Assembly (NCBI RefSeq): GCF_032393985.1
Contig: NZ_CP135918.1
Coordinates: forward strand, 2,604,001-2,668,000
Origin: Fischerella sp. JS2
GTDB lineage: Bacteria; Cyanobacteriota; Cyanobacteriia; Cyanobacteriales; Nostocaceae
DNA length: 64,000 bases
Direction: 5' to 3'
Numbering within the stretch: position 1 is the first letter of the stretch; each line of letters begins with the position of its first letter. This document shows, one piece after another, positions 63,137 through 64,000 of the stretch. The notes under the pieces were generated by a model. That model did not search any database and was not told the DNA's origin. It worked only from the letters and a program-made list of their open reading frames with translations. Both the position numbers and the translations under genes were made by a program.

Positions 63137-63661
63137 TTAGTGAGAGTGTTCATGCCCTGTTTGCAAACCTTTTTGGACATCTGATTGTGTTTCATTTAGC
63201 ATTAAAAATTTTAATTCTCCTCGCACTTCTGTGTGGCGTATTACTCCTTCCCGAACTCCTGTCCAGGATGCCAAACCTGTGGAAATAATTGCAAATACTA
63301 GTAATGATATTGTGAACCAAATCGGAGATTTTTTCAAGCCTCGAAATAAAAATAAACCTGCCAAGCTAATTAATCCTAATATCTCTAAAGCTATTAAAGT
63401 CTGTTCTGCAATTTCTCGATGCTCGTGGATAATAGATTCTGAAATATTCGGAAGATTTTCAACAACTGCTACTGCTTGCGTACCTGAAAAAAATACAGGT
63501 ATTGTAATTAGTGCAATGATGACAAAAGCCCAATAACTTGCTCGTTTTAAGTCTTCACTGTTTTTTAGCATGGCATAAATTAGCAGTAAAAGACCAAATA
63601 CAGCTCCGACAATAGGAAAGTGATTGAATAGCAGATGTACATGAGGTCAGCTTAAGTTCAT
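63137..63661 (-). pseudogene. small DUF2231-like membrane protein with early stop
   Basis: From ATG 63571 a 144-residue protein with four hydrophobic segments and a His-rich end (HEHSH) is open. Upstream in frame lies HVHLLFNHFPIVGAVFGLLL, a conserved-looking first helix. It is cut off from a possible ATG at 63661 by a TGA at 63647-63649 (codon 5). The HxxxxHFPI(V)G opening resembles DUF2231 proteins. The TGA probably truncates it, unless a start lies between 63646 and 63571. Confidence 0.55.
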
Positions 63662-63780
63662 CTTTTATTAACCTTTAAATACTTCTTCTGCCGAGCGGAT
63701 ACTAGTGTTATCCATCACCAAACTTTCTTAATCTTCCACAACCTGCGCTCATCCTAGCGAATAGCTTGTTAATTTGAGCC

Positions 63781-63808
63781 ACTCCCCCGTTTTGAAAACG
63801 GGGGATTC
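63781..63808. repeat. hairpin at transposon end
   Basis: CCCCCGTTTT-GAAAACGGGGG forms a stable stem followed by ATTCAGG. Such hairpins mark the ends of IS200/IS605-type elements, here just after the TnpB stop. Confidence 0.6.
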
Positions 63809-63813
63809 AGGCA

Positions 63814-64000
63814 TCAAACAGAGATTGCAGTCTGAGACTGTCTAACATCTCCTACGCCTAGAGTCGAACTCCCGACTCTTTTAATATTAAGACTGGCGTT
63901 TTCATCTCTATCATTTTCAGATTGACATGAAGGACAACGCCAGCGTCTAATCGACAAATCCAATTTTTCTAAAATGTGTCCACAGCTAGAACAAGTTTTT
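63814..64000 (-). CDS. tnpB: TnpB (IS200/IS605 family), C-terminal part
   Basis: The frame enters from the right edge and reads KTCSSCGHILEKLDLSIRRW, RCPSCQSENDRDENASLNIK, ending GDVRQSQTAISV at TGA (63816-63814). The CxxC...CxxC zinc ribbon and the final catalytic Asp segment (NDRDENAS) are those of TnpB, the RNA-guided nuclease of IS605-type elements. The rest of the gene lies outside the window. A guide (omega) RNA would overlap this 3' end. Confidence 0.85.
   Translation of the reverse strand, partial: KTCSSCGHILEKLDLSIRRWRCPSCQSENDRDENASLNIKRVGSSTLGVGDVRQSQTAISV

Noticed and set aside
43911-63649. Many genes continue in frame past a stop codon, hinting at stop-codon recoding.
   Set aside because: TAG, TGA and TAA are all involved, and the same genes also show frameshifts and deletions. 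Random decay explains this better than a changed code or selenocysteine use.

Overview
The window comes from a cyanobacterium, most likely a filamentous heterocyst-former of the Nostocales. This rests on abundant GCGATCGC (HIP1) palindromes, short tandem repeats of the kind common in that group, and genes for cytochrome c6, flavodoxin, an RppA/RppB-type two-component system and an alternative respiratory terminal oxidase. Spacers are AT-rich and many genes are broken or partial, so this is an accessory region of the chromosome or a large plasmid; I cannot tell which. There is no rRNA gene, CRISPR array or convincing intact tRNA.

Layout. 0.5-5 kb: a quinol-oxidase-type haem-copper oxidase operon (two DUF2231 membrane proteins, then ctaC, ctaD, ctaE). 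5-19 kb: VOC protein, CPA1 antiporter with a decayed partial copy, Nramp transporter, flavin monooxygenase, trehalose-synthase-like GH13 enzyme, SMP-30/DoxX pair, a Rieske gene with a large internal deletion, GMC oxidoreductase, small membrane proteins, ZIP transporter and a DUF421 remnant. 19.7-25 kb: RppA/RppB-like two-component system, a PhnD-like binding protein, a pstB tail, a TTC38-type TPR protein and a TnpB remnant. 25-38 kb: a transport island with a CysA-like ATPase, four CadD-family paralogues, a LysR regulator, two TauE/SafE permeases, DUF1634, PAP2 and prohibitin-like proteins. 38-45 kb: SDR, ssuA fragment, tRNA-like remnant, an unusual Gly/Met/His repeat protein, cytochrome c6 with a damaged start, a BlaI/CopY repressor, and a decayed cobalt transporter (cbiN, cbiQ, cbiO).

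44.9-58.9 kb is the most unusual part: an integron. An integrase gene with the IntI-specific insertion (57903-58865, +) diverges from a cassette array read on the minus strand. Between them is an attI-like region with four copies of a repeat. At least six attC-like sites follow at about 56.8, 55.5, 54.2, 53.5, 51.4 and 48.4 kb, with two more degraded candidates at 45.7 and 45.0 kb. The outer bases of successive sites pair up cassette by cassette, as expected if each cassette was once a circle. Cassettes carry a secreted TPR protein, a serine hydrolase in reverse orientation, an O-methyltransferase, a RibD/DHFR-like reductase, hypothetical proteins, a DUF433/DUF5615 toxin-antitoxin pair, probably an ECF42-like sigma factor with its DGPF partner, and BrnT/BrnA. 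One attC is split by a group II intron lying antisense to the cassettes, directly after a toxin stop codon.

58.9-64 kb: a frameshifted nrdB, a broken four-helix-bundle gene, three Cys-rich copper-storage-like proteins, flavodoxin, a small membrane protein and the end of a TnpB gene. A paired TTTCAT element with 11-bp spacing, sometimes with a third related element 11 bp further on, occurs upstream of the oxidase operon, the two-component system and the Cys-rich protein/flavodoxin locus. This suggests one regulator, possibly metal-responsive, links these distant loci.
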